The position numbers were made by a program, and so were the translations under genes. From Spiroplasma eriocheiris (GTDB taxonomy: Bacteria; Bacillota_I; Bacilli_A; Mycoplasmatales; Mycoplasmataceae), in the NCBI RefSeq assembly GCF_001029265.1, contig NZ_CP011856.1, positions 930,001-994,000 on the forward strand: a stretch of DNA of 64,000 nucleotides. Reading direction: 5' to 3'. Below, in pieces: positions 10,791 to 22,242 of this stretch. Each line of letters starts with the position of its first letter. Positions within the stretch are counted from its first letter, which is position 1. Under the pieces are notes generated by a model that saw only the letters and a program-made list of their open reading frames with translations, ran no database searches and was not told where the DNA came from.

Positions 10791-11149
10791 TGATTATTTC
10801 AAATTGGGAAATTTTATATACCACTTTAATATTTTTAATCTTTATTTTAATTACTAGTTTAAATAGTTATTTGCTTAATCTTTTAATTAAAAATAAACAA
10901 ATAAAAAAAATTTACTTTTGAAGTTTACTGTTTAGTATTGTAATGAGCGAAATTCTCATTGTCCCCGCGGTTATCTTTAAAATAGTTTCCTTTACTATTT
11001 TTACTAGTTCTTACCAATTAGAAGTAACAACTACTAATTGATTAAGTTTTTGTAGTTTAGTTATTAGTTTGGCATCGATTCTGATAATGCCAAAACAAAA
11101 TGTTAACCTCAAGCAAACTAACAAATATAAATTAGAAAGTACTTCCTAA
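10790..11149 (+). CDS. Small membrane protein, 119 aa
   Basis: Not recognised. Three hydrophobic segments are seen, about residues 6-30, 44-68 and 83-100, joined by short Lys-rich or Ser/Thr-rich loops, ending in a Lys-containing tail. Two Trp codons are UGA. Its ATG shares one base with the deacetylase stop, so the two are translationally coupled and probably act together, perhaps as a membrane partner of the deacetylase (inference). Confidence 0.75.
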
Positions 11150-11170
11150 TAATTTTAGAAGTACTTTTTA
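11136..11170. terminator. Bidirectional terminator
   Basis: A 10-bp stem (AAAGTACTTC, 11136-11145, with GAAGTACTTT, 11158-11167) is followed by T-rich sequence. It ends the deacetylase unit and faces the end of polC. Confidence 0.8.
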
Positions 11171-11173
11171 TTT

Positions 11174-14100
11174 TTAAAAATTAAATGTTATTTGATCATC
11201 CTCAGAAAGATGATTTAGAATTCCTAATTCTTCAAAAGCTTGCATATGTGCTTTGGTAATATTAGTTCTTTTTTGTAAATCATTAATTGAAATAAATTGT
11301 TTAGTATTCCGTGCTGAGACAATACTTTCCCCGACTGCTTCGCCCAAACCATCAATCGTCGCAAATGGTGGTAAAATTATTTTTTCACCATTTTCAACAA
11401 TAACTTTAAAATTCTTTATATCACTAGTTTGCAAATCAATATTTTTCATTTTAATTCCACGGGCATACATTTCTAACGCAACTTCGTAAACAGGAATTAG
11501 GTCTTTTTCTTTTTGCGAAGGTTTATTAAGCATATTAAAGTCTTTTGATTCTAAACGAGTTTGAATGTCACGTAAAACATTTTGGATGGTCGCTTTCCCT
11601 TTTAAGATTGTTTTAATGTCAAACACATCAGTGCGGGTTGAAAAATATGTGGCATAATATTCAACCGGGTAATTAATTTTAAACCAAGCAATTCTTCACG
11701 CCATTAAAACATAAGCAGTGGCATGCGCTTTGGGGAACATATATTTAATTTTGTTACATGAATCAATATATCATTGTTCAACATTATGTTCTTTCATTAG
11801 CTCAACATGCTCAGGAGTTAATCCTCGTCCTTTACGGACATCTTCCATAATTTTAAAAGCACTTTTAGCAGGTAACCCTTTATAAATTAAGTTAACCATA
11901 ATGTCATCTCGACAACCAATAACTTGGGAAATTGTAATATTATGGTTTTTAATTAGATCTTGGGCGTTCCCAATTCAAACATCAGTTCCGTGCGATAACC
12001 CCGAAACTTGGACTAAATCAGCAAATGATGATGGTTTCGTGTCTAATAACATCTTGCGAACAAAACCAGTCCCAAATTCGGGGATTCCAATCGCTCCCGT
12101 TTTTTCATTATTAATATCTTCCGGACTAATTTTTAAACTATCTAAATTTTGAAAGAGACTTAACACCGCGGGATCATTTGTCGGAATTGTTTTAGGATCA
12201 ACCCCAGTTAAATCTTGTAACATTTTTAGAACAGTGGGGTCGACATGTCCTAAAATATCAAGTTTTAAGACGTTATCATGAATAGCGTGAAAATCAAAGT
12301 GGGTAGTTAGCCAACTAGATGTCGTATCATCAGCGGGAAAGTTAACCGGCGTAAAAGCTTCCACTTGGTACTCATTGGGAATAACAACAATTCCACCCGG
12401 GTGTTGACCGGTAGTTCTTTTAACCCCTTCACAAGCTTTAGTAATCCGCTCAATTTCACTTTTTCGTTTTAAATGTAGAATATTTTTGGCTTCAAAATAT
12501 CCTCGAACATAACCAAATGCTGTTTTTTGGGCCACTGTAGAAATTGTTCCAGCACGATAAACACTGCGTTCCCCAAACATTTCTTTGGTAAAATCATGGG
12601 CCACTGGTTGGTATTCTCCAGAAAAGTTTAAATCAATATCAGGGACCTTGTCTGCTTCAAAACCAAGGAATGTTTCGAACGGAATGTCATGACCTTCTCC
12701 GTGCATAATATTTTGACATTGGGGGCATCCCTTGTCAACTAAGTCATAACCACACCGCACACTTCCATCTGTAATAAATTCACTATAACGGCAGTTCGCA
12801 CAAATATAATGGGGTTGTAAAGGGTTAACTTCGGTAATCGCACTCATAGTGGCAACAAAACTACTTCCCACACTTCCCCGTGATCCAACTAAATAACCAT
12901 CACGTAATGATTTATCAACTAGTTTATGGGCAATTCAATAAATAACCCCAAACCCATGTTTAATAATTGCAGTTAATTCACTTTCTAAACGCTCAGCAAC
13001 AATTTTTGGCAGCGGGTTCCCATATTTTGCATAAGCATTTTTATAACATAATTCTTTTAATAACTGGTCACTACCTTCAATTGATGGAGTATATAGTTTA
13101 TCTTTAATAATTTGAACTTTTTCAATTTGATCAGCAATCTTATTAGTATTTTCAACCACAATTTCATATGCTAATTTTTCATCATTTAAGAAATTAAACT
13201 CTGCAAGCATTTCATTGGTTGTTCGTAAAAATTGCTCAGGATACTCGCTAATCCGATTTTTATAGTCAAATAAAGGGTGCGGTTTTCCCCCAATTCCTTT
13301 TGAATGAATATAAACTTCACGGAAGATTTTGTCTTCGGGATTTAAATAGTGGACATCCCCTGTTGCAACTACTAGTTTATTTAATTTTTTAGCAATGTGA
13401 ATAATATTACTAATGACGGTTAGCAACCGCTCCTGGGTTAAATCTCCTAGTTGTACTAAGTGTTTATAAACACTTGGTGGTTGGACTTCAATATAATCAT
13501 AAAATGCCATTGCTTCTTCTAACTCTTCATTTGATTTATTCCGCGCTAATTCAAAAATTTTCCCATTCACACAAGAAGAACCAATTAATAAATTTTTGCG
13601 GTGTTGATTAATAACACTTTTTAATAATTTTGGTGAAGAATAAAAGTAATCAGTATGTGATTTGGTAACTAAGGTAAACAAATCTAAAATCCCAGACTGG
13701 TTTTTTGCTAAAATAGTTAAATGTTTAGCCCGCATTTTTTGATAAACTTGGTTATTATGAATTTTATTTAAGTCGTCATCAATTTCAACATTAAATTCGT
13801 TAATCATTTTACGAAGTTGATGTTCATAAATATCAGCTAAGACAATAGCATCATAATCCGCGCGGTGCGCAACTTCTTCATTATAAATAACATTATAGCG
13901 GCGAGCAATACTTCCTAACCGATAATTTTTTAATCCACTTTCTAAAGCTCGAGATAATTGCAAAGTATCAATTATTGTATTATTGATTTTTGGATGCCCT
14001 GCTTTTTGAATTCAGGATTGAATAAACCCAATATCAAACTCAGCATTATGGGCCACTAAAATTGCATCTTGAAAATAGTCTAAAATCTTATCTACTGATT

Positions 14101-15547
14101 CTAAGAAAGTTGGTTTATCTTGTAACATATCATCAGTAATTCCGGTTAGTTCGGTGGTGAACGAAGATAATTTTATACTTGGTTTAAATAAGTGATTAAT
14201 AGTTTCTCGTTCACCACTAATCCCATCCATAATAACTGCTCCAAATTCAATAATTTCATCATATTCATTACTTAACCCCGTTGTTTCCAAGTCAAAAATA
14301 ACATATTTTGCTGTTCGTAAATTATGCTGTTGCGGGTTTTTAACATACCAAACTACATCATCTAACACATCCGCCTCTAATCCATAAATAACCTTCAAAT
14401 CCGGATATTTTAAACTAGTGTTATAAACCTCGGAGAAAACTTGAATATTTAAGTGATCAGTAATAGCAATTGCTTGGTGATTTCATTTTGATAATAATTT
14501 AAACAAATCAGGAACATTCACAACCCCATCCATCGTACTCATTTTGGTGTGGGTATGAAGTTCAACACGTTTGACTGGAGCATTATCAAGGCGTGTAATT
14601 TCTTCTTTTTCAATTTTAATAATTTTTTTTGAAAAAATAACCTGCTCACTAGCATAAGTATCATAACGAATATCACCATACACACTAATTCAATCATTAA
14701 TATTAAGAGTCTCTAAATTTTCATCGGGATTTTCATCGCGGGTAAAATACTTAATTGAAATTGAATCACTACCATCAGTAATTGTTAGAACATAAATAAA
14801 TTTTTTGGTCGTTGTAGCGACACGATCCTTCGCAAAGATTTTCCCATGAATAATAACATTAGGTTCATCATGGTCAATGTCTTTAATCTTATTATAAGTG
14901 GGAACTTCTAAATTAACTTTGCCATAAAAATTCCGGGGTTTTGTTCCATTATTATTACTGTCTCTTTTAAGGGCGGTTGGTGAAATCTGGGGTTGCTCAC
15001 TTAACTGGCGATGAACATTTTCTCTAATTTTATCAATCTCTTCTTGGTTAATTGCTAAAATATCATTTTCAACCGCTTCAACTTTGACAGTTAAAGTTAA
15101 ATCTTTAAAACCATAGCGACGTAAATGATTTTGGTAATATAAACAATGTTCATTAACTAATTTGCGTTCGCTTTCCGAAGTAACTCGAACAATTAAATTA
15201 TTATCATCTAATTGAAAACTATCAGCGCTTAACTTATTAAAATAACTTTGTTTAACTTCCGATTTATGGGTACGAATATACTCAATATATTCAAAAATAT
15301 TACTAATATTATAATTTAAATTATTAATTTCTAATGTAATTTTAGTGGGGATTTTTTTATTATGTCGTAATGTTGATTCCACATGCGCTAAAATATTAAT
15401 TGGTAGTAACTCATTAACAGCAATAACAATCCGAAAAATACTATCAGTAGTACTATATTCACTTTTAACTACTTTGGCATCTTGAAAATATGCATTATCA
15501 ACTTCCAAATCATTAGCAATAAAAAGTTTAATTAATTGTTGATCCAT
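11174..15547 (-). CDS. polC: DNA polymerase III alpha subunit, PolC type
   Basis: Replicative polymerase of low-GC Gram-positives, 1457 aa. Order of parts: N-terminal domain and OB fold (to about 280), PHP domain starting at [15 protein letters not shown], an inserted DEDD 3'-5' exonuclease ([11 protein letters not shown], then [10 protein letters not shown]), the second PHP half ([18 protein letters not shown]), the zinc-binding [14 protein letters not shown], the palm with [13 protein letters not shown] and the C-terminal HhH region ([15 protein letters not shown]). Several UGA-Trp codons; the whole frame is intact. It follows rseP by 32 bases with AAGGAGAGG as ribosome site. Confidence 0.97.
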
Positions 15548-15579
15548 TGTATTCCTCTCCTTGTTATTAAATTAAGATT

Positions 15580-16920
15580 TTAAAAAAAGACATCTTTAAT
15601 AGTAATTCCAATAAATAACCCAATAAATAATACTGCTCCCGTGACATTAATAACTATCTTTCATTTATGGGGCAATTGTCAATTCCCAATTGGTTCTTCC
15701 TTAATTGCTTTTATTTTATCACTATCATCGCGATATTTTAATAGTAAAATTCGTTGGCGAATCCGGAAATAACCATTTCCTAATGATTCAACAATTGTTT
15801 CTAAAAATTTGAAACCATCTAACGGTGGGATGGGAATTAAGTTTAAAACAAATAAGTTCGCCGATAACATCGCTACATACATAAAGAATGGCTCTGGTCC
15901 TTGGGAGACAATTGTCGACATTGTTTTTGCAATTCCTACTGGCCCTGATAATTGCTGTCACTGACCAGTAAATAATAACCCAAATGATTTTAAAATAGTT
16001 ACTGATTCATTAAAGGTTTCTGTTCACCCAGCCCCATAAGCTTGCGCTGTTGATTGATAGATACGATTAGGCGGGGCAATTCCCACCACATAAGTATTAT
16101 TTCCTTGTTTTAGGGGAACAGCTTCTGTTAAATTTCCATCCCGGAATGCTACACCATTGTCTGATTTATAACGATAAACCTCATGATATTTATTAACTAA
16201 TACATAATTAAGTAAAATCAAATCATCATGTTTTTCATTACTATTATATTGGGTTTTTAAATGGTCTAAAAAACTATAAACCGTTGTGTAATAATTAGGA
16301 ATATTAGTAACGGTTCCGATATCAACCCGGGTAACATCAGGAGTTCCTTTTCCGGTTGTTTTATATTCTTGAGCAGCAACTTTTAATTTTGTTTGATCAG
16401 TTCCCAACCAATAATTTAAAATTACAACATCCTGACAAGTCTCTTTATTTTTAGTAGTCACTAAGGCATTATACAATGGTTCATTAACATCATAGTGGGC
16501 ACCTCAATAAGTCATATCATTAGTTTTCATTCCGGTTGCAGCAAACATGGTTGTAAATATAAAAACAGCAATAAAAAAATTCATTAATGCTCCCGCAACA
16601 ATGAAAATTAAGCGCTTTCACCGCGCAATATTTTCCATCTTACAAGCTTTCGGAACAACTTCATCTTCTCTTCCCTTCGGAGGATCAGTTAATTCACTAG
16701 CAATATAAACATAACCTCCAAAAGGAAAAATTCGAATTGAATATTTGGTTTCTTTCTTACCCCATGAAATAATTTTGGGACCAAAACCAATCGCAAATTC
16801 ATAAACATATGCTCCAGCTAATTTTGCCACAATAAAATGAGCAAATTCATGAATTGTTACTAAGATTAATAAAATTAAGATTCCTAAAAACAACCCTAAA
16901 ATAATTATTCCTGCTGACAT
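15580..16920 (-). CDS. rseP: RIP metalloprotease RseP/YluC (site-2 protease, M50)
   Basis: Intramembrane zinc protease, 446 aa, usually cleaving membrane-bound regulators or leftover signal peptides. First TM carries VTIHEFAHFIVAKLAG with HExxH (about 24-28). GYVYIASELTD follows. A long extracytoplasmic loop (about 130-280) contains TTGKGTPDVTRV and FRDGNLTEAVPLKQGN, with no PDZ that I can see by eye. The third zinc ligand is in NLIPIPPLDGFKF (about 355). Four TM segments are apparent. It lies in the conserved order dxr-rseP-polC; proS, often between, is absent. Confidence 0.92.
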
Positions 16921-16956
16921 TTATTCACCCATTTCCAATTTGTCTGAACGCTTCTG

Positions 16957-18102
16957 TTAATCAGATTTTTCAAAAAAATTATTAACTTCCCTTTTAATAA
17001 TATCATTTAATTCTTTAATTTCTTGATAATTTGTGAGATTTCGGGGTTGATGATGCTGCATAAAATATTCAACATACGGAACAATCTCGTAAAACCGAAT
17101 TTTTTTAGCAATGAATAATGCTCGTAAAGCTTCATTTGCAGCATTCATAACCACCGCCAGAGAGTTTGGTTGCGCTAAGCATTGATATGCTAATTTAATT
17201 GCCAACCACCGGTTAACATTTGCTGGTTGAAAAGTTAATGTTAAATTACTAAAATCAAGGGGTTGAAAAGTAACTTGGCTTTTACGAATTGGATAATATA
17301 AAAAATAGCTAATAACCTGTTCCATGTTAGGAACTGATAGTTGGGCAATAATTGAATAATCATCATATTGCACGGCAGAATGAACAATTGATTGGGGATG
17401 TATTAAAACCTCAATCTTTTTAGTTTTAAATAGATGGTAAGCTTCCAGAATTTCTAATGCTTTATTCATCATACTTGAAGAATCAATTGTAATATTGGCA
17501 CCCATTTTTCAAGTGGGGTGGGAAAAGGCTGTGGTATCATCAATCTTTGCTAACTCTGCTAACGAAAGTTGGGAAAACATTCCCCCCGAAGCAGTTAAGA
17601 AAATTTTATTAATGTGATTATTTGCTTCTAAACATTGAAAAATTGCACAGTGCTCCGAATCAACAGGATACAACGTACAATTATTGGTTGTAATTAATTG
17701 GTTAATCAAATCCCCAGCTAAAACTAAAGATTCTTTATTAGCTAATAATAACTGACGATTTTTAGTCTGCAAACTAGCTAATGTGGGGTATAACCCACCA
17801 AATCCAGAAATTGCGTTCACTACGAGTGCCTGGGGATAACTTGCTAAGATTTGATCAAACCCAGTATTATTAGTCAAAAATTCGAGTTGGGGATATTTTT
17901 GTTGTAATTGCTTAACCTTTGTGGTTGCTAAAACTCAAACTTTTTTAATGCTAGGGAAACTCTTAATTATTGCTGCAAGGTTGGAGAAGTTCTGCCCCAT
18001 TCCAACAGCAACCAGACAAAAATCCTGCGGGTTATTTTTTAAAATTCTTAGTGTTTGACTTCCAATATTTCCACTAGCACCAAAAAGAATAATTTCGCGC
18101 AT
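16957..18102 (-). CDS. dxr: 1-deoxy-D-xylulose 5-phosphate reductoisomerase
   Basis: Second enzyme of the MEP pathway (DXP to MEP, NADPH, divalent metal). 381 aa. NADPH-binding LFGASGNIGSQTLRIL is at the N-terminus; NKESLVLAGDLI and PVDSEHCAIFQCLEAN carry the metal-binding residues; LTASGG and [31 protein letters not shown] complete the active site. One UGA-Trp at 17506-17508. Its ATG (18100-18102) overlaps the cdsA stop by one base. With ispH this supports a working MEP route feeding uppS in the same operon. Confidence 0.96.
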
Positions 18103-19184
18103 TATTTCATTAAAATTGCACTAATAATAAACATAACAACAAACACTAGTGAAAACGAATCAAGACGGTCTAGTACACCGCCGTGCCCAGGTAATAAATT
18201 ACTAAAATCTTTAATATTATATTTTCGTTTAATTCATGAAAATGATAAGTCACCTAATTGCGATAAAATTGATAAAATAATTGCTAATAGCACATAGATA
18301 ATATAGCGCATTGTATTTTGACTATTATCATTTGAAAAGAAATCAAACACTCATTTGCCATCCGCCTGGTCGGTAAATTTAAACATTAAAATTGCATATA
18401 CAATCGCAATTGCACTAGCAACTAGGGTCCCAGTAACCGCTCCCTCTCAAGTTTTATTAGGTGAAACATTTGGAGCTAACTTATGTTTCCCATAACTAAC
18501 CCCTCCGACAAAAGCAAAAGTATCGGTTAAAATAATAATTAAGGCTAGTCATAAAACACTACTTCATCCAAAATTAGGATTTAGCATAAATTTTGTCATT
18601 GCTTTAAAAGCAAAAATCATATAAATACTAAAGGCAAAAGTAATAAACATTTTTCCAAAGGTAATATCTTTCCCGCTTAATATTAATACCATGTAAACTA
18701 GGAAAACAAACAAGTAAATCACAAAAATTAGTCAGTTTTGTAATCATCCTCAATTAGCATAAGTATAAAAAGGAAAATTAATTGGTGCATAACCCTCACT
18801 TACCCTTTCGACCGGTAAAATATATAAGAACACAATTAATAGGTAAGTAATGATTTGGGTATAAATTGGTCACTTATTTCCCCCGTTTAATTTTAAAATT
18901 TCATAGTTAACTAAACATAAAATTAAACAATTTAAAATAATAAAAACATAATTAGCAACATCAATGTGGGCCATTGTTTGCCATTCAGTAGTAATTGCCC
19001 CGGTAAACATATATAACACTAAAAAACATAATAGCACCCCGAAAGTAATATAGCGCTGGCGATATTTTTTCTGAAACATTAAGTGTTTTTGGTTTGGTGA
19101 TGGTGTGCTATTATCAACAGCTGGTTGATTATCACTTGCTGGTGGTTGATTATTATCTGGTGTTTTTGGTTTAATATTATTCAT
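18102..19184 (-). CDS. cdsA: Phosphatidate cytidylyltransferase
   Basis: Makes CDP-diacylglycerol from phosphatidic acid and CTP for phospholipid synthesis. 360 aa, longer than typical (about 270-300) because of a hydrophilic Pro/Asn-rich N-terminus (about 1-50). About eight TM helices follow. The signature is [36 protein letters not shown], with NKTWEGAVTG and [16 protein letters not shown] upstream. Start ATG 19182-19184 is inside the end of uppS (8-base overlap), with GGGGGA ten bases upstream; an in-frame TTG at 19202 is possible but less likely. Confidence 0.94.
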
Positions 19185-19881
19185 CAAGTTTAATTCCCCC
19201 AAATCTTCTATCTCTATTATTATAATCTATTATTGCTTCAATTAAAGCATTTCCGTTAAAATCTGGTCAATATTTTTTTGTAAAATAAAACTCAGCATAA
19301 TAATTTTGGAGTAATAAAAAATTACTTAACCGTTGCTCACCCCCAGTACGGATTAGTAAATCAACAGGGGGGAGTTCTTTAGTATATAAATGGTTGAAAA
19401 TAACTTCTTCAGTAATGGTAGTAATGCGCGGATCGTTTTTAATAGCCATAACCGCCTGAGTAATTTCTTCTAAGGAACCATAATCAAAGGCAAAGGTTAG
19501 CACCAATCCTGTATTATTTTTAGTGTCAGCAATTGCTTTTAAAAAAGCATTAGCTGTCGCGGCAGGAACTTTTGTTCGCCGCCCAATTCAATTTAATTTA
19601 ATATTTTCCTTGTGAAATTTTTTAACTTGCTCATCATTTAACAACCGTTCGGGCATTGTCATTAAATAATTAACTTCCGCTAAATTTCGTTTTCAATTTT
19701 CAGTGGAAAAACAATAAATTGTTAAATATTTAACCCCAATTTCATTGGCTTTTAATGCCACATCTTTAATCCGGCGTGCGCCTTCTTCATGGCCTTTTGT
19801 GCGACTTAACCCCCGTAATGTGGCTCACCGCCCATTACCATCAAGAATAATAGCAATATGTTGTGGAATCTTATTAATAAT
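19177..19881 (-). CDS. uppS: Isoprenyl (undecaprenyl) diphosphate synthase, ATT start
   Basis: Cis-prenyltransferase that makes the long-chain lipid carrier. 234 aa. [27 protein letters not shown] (substrate Asp and Arg/His motifs), YCFSTENWKR and DLLIRTGGEQRLSNFLL are diagnostic. There is no in-frame ATG, GTG or TTG upstream of the conserved core. The first plausible start is ATT at 19879-19881, six bases after AGAGG; the ATG at 19884-19886 is out of frame. A TATAAT at 19915-19920 (minus) is a likely -10. In a wall-less cell the product may carry glycans for surface polymers (inference). Confidence 0.92.
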
Positions 19882-19914
19882 ATCATTCCTCTTTTCTAAA
19901 TTTTACTTAACAAA

Positions 19915-19920
19915 ATTATA
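19915..19920 (-). promoter_or_regulatory. -10 box before uppS
   Basis: TATAAT on the minus strand, 34 bases before the proposed ATT start and directly after a strong terminator-like palindrome at the end of plsY. No good -35 is visible. Confidence 0.45.
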
Positions 19921-19959
19921 CTATATATTTCCAGGGTACTTCGTACTTTTCCAAAAGAA

Positions 19960-19985
19960 AAACATTAAATAATTATTTAATGTTT
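19960..19985 (-). terminator. Terminator at end of plsY (26-bp perfect palindrome)
   Basis: A perfect 26-bp palindrome with AAACATTAAATAA as one arm, followed on the minus strand by TTC and TTTT. The plsY stop codon lies at its centre. It should reduce read-through from plsY into uppS. Confidence 0.65.
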
Positions 19986-20713
19986 GATAAATTATGCAGT
20001 TGTTTTTGTTTTATCTTACTTTTTGAATAAGTCACAATCCCAATTAATAAGGCGGCCAAGTCTAAACAAACATTAATTAAAATAAAATTATCTCAGTAAC
20101 CAGTGTCATTATATTGGTGAAAATGATTAAATCACACTACTTTGCTAGTCATCATCACATGGTAATCGCCACTAACAGTTGTAATCATACTAATTCATGG
20201 TAACCAACAAACTAGGGCAATTGTTAACATACTAAGCCCGGAAGAAAAAGTCACCCGCTTAGTAATCGGATAGATAATTCATCATAACCCCACACAAATT
20301 ATAAAATAAAACGGATTAATCATTAATAAGAAACCTAAAAAACAAGCTACTCCTTTGCCCCCTTTGAAATGGTGGTACACCGGAAAACAATGGCCCAAAA
20401 TCGTAAACACCGCTGGAATATAATAACTTGTTTGGCCCAGGTTAAAACTTGTTCCGGGAATTCTAATACAACTAATTCCAAAAGTGATGAACATCACAAT
20501 AATAGTTTTAATCCCATCCAAGAATACAACTAGTAACCCTCACTTTTTTCCCAAGGTAATTGTGATATTTGTAGCACCCGGATTCCCCGTGTTAACTTTT
20601 TGAATATCAACCTTATGAAAATATTTTGCAATTAAAATACTAAAATTAATTGATCCTAATAAATAACCAATAATAATAGCAATTATTGTTCCTAAAATTC
20701 CATAACCATTCAT
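19973..20713 (-). CDS. plsY: Acyl-phosphate glycerol-3-phosphate acyltransferase
   Basis: PlsY transfers acyl groups from acyl-phosphate to glycerol 3-phosphate, the first step of phospholipid synthesis. 246 aa, somewhat longer than the usual 200 because of extended last loops. Motif 1 LGSINFSILIAK, motif 2 NTGNPGATN and motif 3 GHCFPVYHHFKGGKGVA are all present. About seven TM helices. Start ATG 20711-20713 follows AGAGGAAAG. UGA-Trp codons occur. The neighbour cdsA takes the product further. Confidence 0.94.
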
Positions 20714-20812
20714 TGTACTTTCCTCTAATAAATTATTCTAGTATTAATTTTAATATTTTTTTAATTAAAAGAAAAGAGCTTACTGTAAACTTCCCACGGA
20801 AAAAATAAAGAA

Positions 20813-20830
20813 AAGTATATTGCTATACTT
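20813..20830 (-). terminator. Terminator after frr
   Basis: Stem AAGTATA (20813-20819) with TATACTT (20824-20830) around a four-base loop, followed on the minus strand by a T-rich run. It overlaps the frr stop and stands 100 bases before plsY. Confidence 0.6.
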
Positions 20831-21371
20831 CCATTAATTCTTTTTCTTTAGTTTTCCCTTTTTCATCAATTATTTTAATATAATTATCAGTTAATTTTTG
20901 GATTTCTACTTCATAATATTTTTTATCATCTTCTGATAAATCACTACTTTTTTTAATATGGTCATTCGCATCACGGCGTTCATTACGAATTGCCACTTTG
21001 AAATGTTCAGCTTCTTTTCACATCTCTTTCACTAAAACTTTTCGACGGTCTTCTGTTAAAGGGGGGATGTTTAAGCGAACTAAGTCTCCTTCCGCAATTG
21101 GGGCTAATCCTAAATCTGATTTATTAATAGCTCCCACGATTACGCTAACTAATGACTTATCATATGGTTTAATAACTAATTGGCGAGCTTCAGGGACCAT
21201 AATATTAGCAGTTTGTTGAATTGGGGTTAAGGTTCCGTAATAATCAATCATAATATGTGCTAACATATTAGGGTTAGCTCTTCCCGTTCTAATTTTAATT
21301 AATTCATTTTCAAAACTATTAATGACCTTATCCATTTTGGACTTGGTTGTTTCCACAATTTGGTTTGTCAT
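20823..21371 (-). CDS. frr: Ribosome recycling factor
   Basis: RRF splits post-termination ribosomes together with EF-G. 182 aa, the standard length. The text reads as canonical RRF: SFENELIKIRTGRANPNML, YYGTLTPIQQTANIMVPEARQLVI, LGLAPIAEGDLVRLNIPPLTEDRRKVLVKEM and the C-terminal helix NERRDANDHIKKS...EDDKKYYEVEIQKLTDNYI. One UGA-Trp. It follows pyrH by four bases, the usual pairing. Confidence 0.97.
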
Positions 21372-21375
21372 TTCT

Positions 21376-22098
21376 TTACTTTCCTCCTGTAACTAATGTT
21401 GAACGAGCACTCCCATGTGCTGCTTTATAAATATTATTGGGTTCATTAATATCAAAGACAACAATATCAAGTTCATCTTCCATTGCTAAACTACTAGCGG
21501 TTAAATCCATTACTTTTAATTGTTTGTTTTGTAATTCATTTAAACTAATATTCTCAAAGCGAATGGCGTCTTTATGCGTTTTGGGATCCTTATCGTAAAT
21601 ACCATCAACTCCATTTTTAGCCATTAGCAAAACATCGGCTTCAATTTCAATTGCTCTGATTGTCGCTGCTGTATCAGTTGTAAATTTGGGTTGACCAGTT
21701 CCCCCCGCCATAATCACAATAAATCCTTTTTCTAATTGTGATTTTGCCTTTTTAAATAAATATGGCGACGAAACTTCGGGAACTTGAATTTTGGACATAA
21801 CAACAACTTGGTCACTACCTTCGTATTTTAACACTGATTCTAATGCTAAAGCATTCATTACTGTTGCCAACATTCCCATATAATCGGCGCTAATCGGATC
21901 CATATTAATTGTTTCAGCTCGATTACCACGCCAAATATTACCCCCACCAACAACAATTGCAATTTCTAAACCTTCTTTTTGCAAAGTAACAATTTGTTTA
22001 GCAATTTCATGGAGTTTTTGGGGATCATATGGTTCTTGATGATCTCCTAAAGCTTCACCAGATAATTTTAATAAAACTCTTTTATATTTTAAACCCAT
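21376..22098 (-). CDS. pyrH: UMP kinase
   Basis: Hexameric bacterial UMP kinase (UMP to UDP). 240 aa. LKLSGEALGD, VVGGGNIWRG, MGMLATVMNAL and GGTGQPKFTTDTAATIRAIEIEAD are diagnostic, and FDINEPNNI ends the fold. AAGGAACT lies upstream of the ATG. It opens the pyrH-frr-...-polC series. A minus-strand TATAAT at 22142-22147 is a plausible -10. Confidence 0.97.
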   Translation of the reverse strand: MGLKYKRVLLKLSGEALGDHQEPYDPQKLHEIAKQIVTLQKEGLEIAIVVGGGNIWRGNRAETINMDPISADYMGMLATVMNALALESVLKYEGSDQVVVMSKIQVPEVSSPYLFKKAKSQLEKGFIVIMAGGTGQPKFTTDTAATIRAIEIEADVLLMAKNGVDGIYDKDPKTHKDAIRFENISLNELQNKQLKVMDLTASSLAMEDELDIVVFDINEPNNIYKAAHGSARSTLVTGGK

Positions 22099-22211
22099 AA
22101 TCTTAATAAGTTCCTTTCCAAAAAATATCTTGTTCTATAATATTATAATGATTTATTTTCAGAATAAAAGTTTTTGGTTAAAAATTGTTGGGAAATTAGC
22201 AATTTTTCCAT

Positions 22212-22237
22212 AAAAAAACTTTCTAAGTTCTTAGAAA
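22212..22237 (-). terminator. Terminator after ffh
   Basis: Stem TTTCTAAG (22220-22227) with CTTAGAAA (22230-22237), followed on the minus strand by seven T. It separates ffh from pyrH. Confidence 0.75.
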
Positions 22238-22242
22238 ATTTT

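Noticed and set aside
11174-15547. Many UGA stops in polC, pflB, glyS and others as pseudogene signs
   Set aside because: UGA codes for Trp here; each falls where Trp fits and frames continue.
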